Shown here in pieces: positions 60,301 to 64,000 of a DNA stretch of 64,000 bases. Both the position numbers and the translations under genes were made by a program. The stretch's first letter is position 1, and each line of letters starts with the position of its first letter. Source of the DNA: Juglans regia (lineage: Eukaryota; Streptophyta; Magnoliopsida; Fagales; Juglandaceae); contig NC_049905.1 in the NCBI RefSeq assembly GCF_001411555.2, positions 16,532,891-16,596,890 of the forward strand. The letters are read 5' to 3'. The notes beneath the pieces were generated by a model. That model was not told where the DNA came from. It was given only the letters and a program-made list of their open reading frames with translations, and ran no database searches.

Positions 60301-62677
60301 TTATTTTTTCTTTTCTACTTTGAGATTGTGGGCTAGAATCTTTGTAAGGAATGATGATAATGTACTGAATCTGTTTCTGTCGTAGTTTCCTACTTTCTAG
60401 TGTGTAGTAGGTATTTCTTTTGTATAGTTCCTGTGTACTTAAGTGTGCCTATTCTTGGTAATAAAATTATTATTAATTATATAAAAAACAAAGAAACCAT
60501 TTGAAAAAGGACCTCGAAAATGAATATAGTACCTTATCCATAATAAATGCAAAGAGAAAAGGATTTATTTAATGAAAAGCCATATTGATACGTACGTCAC
60601 TTGTCCCCACCATAAGGTAAAGGCACATATGAGATTGCCATACATTTGCTAGTTTATGTATTTAATCTTTTTCCTTATTTTGTTGCAGGATATTACATTG
60701 TACACATCTTCTCTGTGTTTCTTAAGTCTGAATTACATAAAAAATTAAAAATTGTCAGATTTTTAATGATTCCTTCATACATCTTTTTTTCAGAAATGCT
60801 ACGGACAACCGGCTTGTGTCCTCGCCGCGACATCGCATCCGATGTGGCTAAAATGGAAACGACCTCGTTTCGCAAAAACTGAAAACAGAAGGGCTTTGGT
60901 CTCCACCCCATTTCCAATCCACAGTTTCACCATCTTCTTCTTCCTCCATCCCCACGATTACTTTTTCGAATTCAAGAAAGCCACAGCTTCCTCGACTTAG
61001 CTCTGCAATTGCAAGTTATCCAGAAGAAAAAGAACCCACAAAGAAAACTTGAGAAGGAGAGAGGGAGAGAGGGGAAAAAGCTTAGAGATATTAATTTCTT
61101 CTCCCAGAAGAAAAAGAAACAAGAGAAGGGACTTTGGTGAATGACGAGTGAGCTACAGTTACCACCAGGGTTGAGATTTCACCCCACCGACGAGGAGTTG
61201 GTAAATCATTATTTGTGTAGGAAATGCGCGTCGCTGCCTCTTGCTGTTCCTATTATTAGGGAGATTGACCTCTACAAGTTCGATCCATGGCAGCTCCCAG
61301 GTAAAATCCTTAATTTCCTACTTTCTCTTTTTACTCATTACAGAAGATCATGTGTTATTGGATTTTGATTTGCGGTCCACTTTTGCGAATTGGGGTCAGC
61401 TTAATATCACTTAAATTTGCTTTGGGTTGTTTAGTTTCTTTCTAAAACTATGGGGTTCTGGTTTCCCCCTTTTCAGTTTCTGAAATCGAGAAAACAGGGT
61501 AACCTTTCTTCTTCCTTCTGGTGAATTTCCCAATCCAACCACGGAAGAATTGTATTTAGTTTTCGGTTTGGGTAAACCAGTTTGCTGGATTTTAAAAGAA
61601 TTTGCTTCGCTTTCTTCAGAAATGCCGCGAATTTCACGGATGAGTTTTAAACTTTACACCAGTTTATTCGTTTTAATTTGAGATAATATTATAAACTTTC
61701 TTCTCCAAAAAATAAAATATATATTACATATGGGTTGGAAAGGAAGTCGCTGAATCATAACTTGAATGATTGTGTATTTCTCTTTCTATTTTCATTTTTG
61801 TTTAATTTCTTTGTTTACGTTGATTTGTGTAGACATGGCTCTGTACGGTGAAAAGGAGTGGTCCTGTTCAACTGCCCAGTCCATAGTAGCACATTAAGCT
61901 AAGTTAATTCTTATTGATGAGCTTCAACTGCCCAGTTCTGCCCCTATTCAACCAGTTCTGCTCTTGAAGACAATGGGATGAGGGTCACTTGGGAGGAGAC
62001 GAAGACAATGGGGAGAGGACGATGGCTTCTGTGTTTGTGTGGATGGGTGTTTCGATGGGTCAAAGACGAAGAGCTGCTGTGTTCGTGGGGATGGGATTTC
62101 GAGAACTGTTTTTATTTTATTTTTTTTTAAAATAACGCCACATCAGCTGCGATGCCGCGGCGGGGTAGCAGGCCGGTTGCCTATAGAGTTTCTCTCTTTT
62201 TTTATCGGTTATAATTCCTTCATACATGATTGCGTTATGAAAAATTCCGAGATCTAAATTGAAGCCCTTTTGGTTAAAGCACTTTTTTTTAATTTCTTGT
62301 GAATTAGGATATTCTATATCATAACCGCAAGTATCATTTCACAAATCATAGAACATAGAAATCAAATATATACATGTAGATAATAAGTTGTACCTAGAGT
62401 AGTCAAGTCTTTTATTTGATCAAGTCTGCAAATAGAGATGATTTCATTATCTGCATAACCCAGAATAAGAAGGATTAGTTTTTTGATAAGGAAAAAGGGA
62501 AAACACAACTACACACACAACAGGTGTAGGCCGTCATGCACAAACATAAAATCTCAAAACTATTTAGGTAATGCAGATTATATTGCAAAGCTCACCATTC
62601 AAGATTAGCGCACGTAAGCTTAAAAGGGACCCGACCTCATCCATTGATCTCAGCTTATTTTTTCCAGCATTTAGCAC
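54395..62677 (-). CDS. SDS22-like leucine-rich-repeat protein with Lys-rich tail, 3' seven exons
   Basis: Minus-strand exons: 62677-62596, 62450-62394, 56709-56645, 56540-56445, 55567-55481, 55379-55299 and 55156-54395, giving 409 residues with consistent phases. The first six encode ~22-residue leucine-rich repeats (e.g. [45 protein letters not shown]), ending in the cap [11 protein letters not shown]. The last exon is a charged tail with nuclear-signal-like clusters ([18 protein letters not shown]) and the end ASTWGDE. From memory it resembles Arabidopsis At5g22320; SDS22-like LRR proteins bind phosphatase or nuclear partners. The 5' exons were not found up to 64000. The third exon ends in GC rather than GT. 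Intron two is 5.7 kb and full of insertions. No stops, so the gene is probably active. Confidence 0.88.
55640..56340 (+). pseudogene. LINE 3' fragment with reverse-transcriptase zinc-binding domain
   Basis: Frames at 55658-55987 and 55765-56034 together give the zf-RVT module typical of plant LINE elements: [41 protein letters not shown] frameshift near 55800-55900 breaks it. It lies in the intron between the fourth and fifth visible LRR-gene exons, antisense to the gene. A short duplication (AATTGGTTAATCTC, near 55590 and 55657) sits close to its left end. Confidence 0.75.
56541..56644 (-). other. GC-AG intron of the LRR gene
   Basis: The donor reads ACAAAG|GCACGT and the acceptor TTCCAG|CTTTC. 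The exon-exon join keeps the frame (SITK-LSLSNC), as in other LRR proteins. The nearby GT four bases downstream would break the frame. Confidence 0.65.
57085..57190 (-). pseudogene. LINE zf-RVT fragment, ~100 bp
   Basis: The minus strand reads a broken copy of the same module ([18 protein letters not shown]). It is in LRR intron two. Confidence 0.6.
57230..57900 (+). pseudogene. Retroelement-like fragment with 3' A-rich end
   Basis: A plus frame (57362-57550) gives [20 protein letters not shown], which looks like a plant retroelement polyprotein or LINE ORF1 relative. G-rich GGGGTTGGGGTTGGGG occurs near 57729, and the unit ends TACTTATTAAAAAAAAG near 57890, which looks like a LINE tail. The assignment is uncertain. 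Confidence 0.4.
58245..58560 (-). pseudogene. LINE zf-RVT fragment
   Basis: The frame 58550-58251 contains [20 protein letters not shown], then [20 protein letters not shown] and [11 protein letters not shown], the zinc-binding domain in the same order as in the other copies. It lies in LRR intron two, in the sense orientation of that gene. Confidence 0.7.
58712..58933. mobile_element. MITE with AGGGTAGGTTTGGG inverted ends
   Basis: The left end AGGGTAGGTTTGGG and the complement of the right end, AGGGCAGGTTTGGG, differ at one base. The interior has GATGAGATGAGATGAG and GGTATAATGATG, the reverse of the CATCTCATC family phrase. The interior GAGAATTTTGTGTTTTGTTT occurs near both ends as a direct repeat. 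Confidence 0.8.
59644..59848. mobile_element. MITE with GGCCTCGTT inverted ends
   Basis: The left end GGCCTCGTTCACTTTC and the complement of the right end, GGCCTCGTTTATTTTC, match at 14 of 16. The interior phrase CATCTCATCTAATCATTACA marks it as a member of the family seen at 7942, 39596, 40375 and 58712. Confidence 0.8.
59900..60490 (+). pseudogene. LINE 3' fragment with zf-RVT domain and tail
   Basis: Frames at 59912-60136 and 60082-60291 read [34 protein letters not shown], then after a frameshift [10 protein letters not shown] and [20 protein letters not shown], which is the usual C-terminal end of plant LINE RT. The untranslated tail ends near GGTAATAAAATTATTATT at about 60460. Confidence 0.75.
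60782..62203. mobile_element. Pack-MULE carrying a NAC gene fragment
   Basis: The element spans 60791-62194 (1404 bp). The terminal inverted repeats are 58 bp each (60791-60848 and 62137-62194) and agree at about 44 of 58 bases by eye, with shared cores CAACCGGC, CGCCGCG, CATCGCA and GATGTGGC. Flanking 9-bp TCTTTTTTT occurs on both sides, the Mutator length but simple sequence. A further 14-bp repeat ATTCCTTCATACAT lies just outside on each side (60769-60782 and 62214-62227). There is no transposase. It holds a NAC 5' region, first exon, intron and start of exon two. It sits in LRR intron two, antisense to the LRR gene. Confidence 0.82.
61141..61862 (+). pseudogene. NAC transcription factor fragment (ATAF/NAC2-like), captured
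   Basis: Exon one 61141-61300 encodes [20 protein letters not shown] and continues through HYLCRKCAS and [11 protein letters not shown], the start of the NAC DNA-binding domain (subdomains A and B). The donor is CCAG|GTAAAA. Exon two starts at 61833 after TGTAG and reads [13 protein letters not shown] homology then ends abruptly at about 61862, where YFFSPRDRKYP-type sequence would follow, and a stop comes soon after. About 260 bases of 5' UTR-like sequence precede the ATG. Lacking most of the DNA-binding domain and all of the activation region, it cannot make a working NAC factor. Confidence 0.88.
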
Positions 62678-63190
62678 CTGATTACAAAAGATTAAGCAAA
62701 TTGACTTTCAGAACCCAACATAATGCAACAATTTAGATTTAAACCAGCAAAGAAGATACTTCAGGTAGACAACGTGCTGCCACTTGTCGTTAACAGAGGA
62801 AAGAGAAAGAAGTACTCGACAAATGAAAAACAGCCCAAAGGTGCTTGCTTAAGCACTAAAGGTATGATCCTTGCCTTGACGCTCAAAAGGCATCACAGGG
62901 ACCTCTGCAACAATTTAAACTGTTCTTTTCTCCATTTTTCCTGATACCTAACTAGGATTTACAACCGAAAAAGACATCGATGGACATTAAGCCCAACTCT
63001 ATCAGCCCTGCCCAAAGGAACAAAGTTTCAAAAAAAAAAAGCTTTCAATTCGTCCACTGTCCTCTCGCAGTCTTCAAAACTTCTATTGTTTCTCTACCTC
63101 CAAATACACCAGCACATACATGATACACATAGGAACCATCTTCCACATTGCAGTCACTTGTGAATTGCCTTGGAGACCACTCCACTCCAA
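62678..63190. other. Upstream intron or flank of the LRR gene, no exon recognised
   Basis: I searched the minus strand for the preceding LRR exon and did not find it. A plus frame at 62723-62944 has no family resemblance. Confidence 0.4.
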
Positions 63191-63194
63191 CTTG

Positions 63195-63440
63195 CTAGGA
63201 AATCCCCCAGACTTCTAGGCATGACCCATGTTAAACCCATTCCCACAAAAAATTGTTCCACATGGTTCTGGCCACCTCGCAGTGCAGAAGCAAGTGATCT
63301 ACTGTTTCCCCATTCTTCTTACACATGCAACACCAATCCAACACCATGATCCAACGTTTCCTTAGGTTGTCTATAGTAAGGATCTTCCCTAAAGAAGCTG
63401 TCCAGACAAAGAAAACTTCCTTGGCTAGTCAAATTCTGAT
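63195..63440 (-). pseudogene. LINE zf-RVT fragment
   Basis: The minus strand carries the same zinc-binding module with [28 protein letters not shown] and a tryptophan-rich end. It is broken by frame changes. Confidence 0.6.
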
Positions 63441-63539
63441 AGAACGATCTAACAGTGAATTTACCTTTCTTGGAGAAGACGGGGAAGTTTACTGTCCAAC
63501 CTTTCTATTTGGTCCTTATACCTCATGATAGTAACTAAT

Positions 63540-63990
63540 TCCCTTGGAAGAATATTTGGTAGACTAAGGCACCTCTGAGAGCAGCCTTTTTTGCTTAGAC
63601 TGCCTTCTTAATGAAAATTCTCATCATGGACAAGCTAAGGAAACAGCATATCATAGTGATATGTTGGTGCTGCCTGTGCAAAGAGAGCAGCAAATCGCAA
63701 GAACACCTTTTATCCCATTTGTGAAATTTTCAGTATATTGTAGGATGACATTTTCAGTCTAGCTGAATTGGGTTGGGTTATGCCCAAAAGGATAGTAGAT
63801 CTCTTCGCCAATTCGAGGGGGTTATATGGCAGCCCAAAATTACATCACTTTGAAAGAAGGTCCCTATTTGTATATTGTAGCATATTTGGAGCGGAAGAGA
63901 CATTTTAAGAATCGCGATCAGACATTGAAGGAGCTTAAAACTCTCTTTTTCTAATACTATGTTCCTTTGGGTAGCTTTTATAGTTTGTAA
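63540..63990 (+). pseudogene. LINE zf-RVT fragment at right edge
   Basis: The plus strand reads PWKNIW, MKILIMDKLRKQ, CWCCLCKES and a C-terminal segment, with several stops. It is opposite in orientation to the adjacent 63195-63440 copy, so two LINE fragments face away from each other. Confidence 0.6.
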
Positions 63991-64000
63991 TGGGCTGAGT

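Noticed and set aside
61141..61368. A functional NAC gene
   Set aside because: Homology stops 10 residues into exon two and the segment is enclosed by MULE ends; it is a captured fragment.

Overview
This is nuclear DNA of a eudicot land plant, probably a woody species; I cannot name it further. The evidence is AT-rich intergenic DNA, plant-type LTR retrotransposons with initiator-Met tRNA primer sites, many small DNA transposons, and plant genes with GT-AG introns. Most of the window is layered repeats.

Host genes. (1) A complete four-exon gene for photosystem I subunit O (psaO) lies on the minus strand at 25540-26875. Only one of its exons is in a long open frame; the rest were recovered from splice sites. 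(2) A single-exon F-box gene with a C-terminal membrane segment lies on the minus strand at 37486-38523. (3) The 3' part (seven exons) of an SDS22-like leucine-rich-repeat protein gene with a lysine-rich tail lies on the minus strand at 54395-62677; its 5' exons are not visible in the window. (4) A NAC-domain gene fragment at 61141-61862 is cargo of a Pack-MULE sitting in an intron of that LRR gene.

Region by region. 1-7084: a decayed Ty3/gypsy (Tekay/Del-like chromovirus) element on the minus strand, entering from the left edge, with a 2.5-kb LTR and an intron-like insert between gag and protease. 7085-9960: MITEs, including a hAT-type element with striking CCGGTCC repeats and an exact 8-bp target duplication. 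9957-24775: three copies of one ~4.2-kb LTR. Two bound a gag-only non-autonomous element, and the third is inverted next to it, giving an ~8-kb imperfect palindrome. 25.5-26.9 kb: psaO. 27-37 kb: hAT and other MITEs, degraded repeats and an LTR-like block. 37.5-38.5 kb: the F-box gene. 41.5-49 kb: a repeat-rich block with a ~210-bp tandem repeat, into which a 1.92-kb solo LTR and nested hAT elements have inserted. 49.5-53.4 kb: MULE-type MITEs, AT microsatellites and a tRNA-derived SINE. 54.4-62.7 kb: the LRR gene, whose introns hold LINE 3' fragments, MITEs and the Pack-MULE. The right edge is more LINE debris.

No operon-like or defence-like system is present. The unusual content is transposon biology: gene capture, nested insertions, a large inverted LTR pair, and a possible GC-AG intron in the LRR gene. 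Exon boundaries were placed by hand from reading frame and splice consensus. Named family matches rest on recall of protein families, not on database searches.
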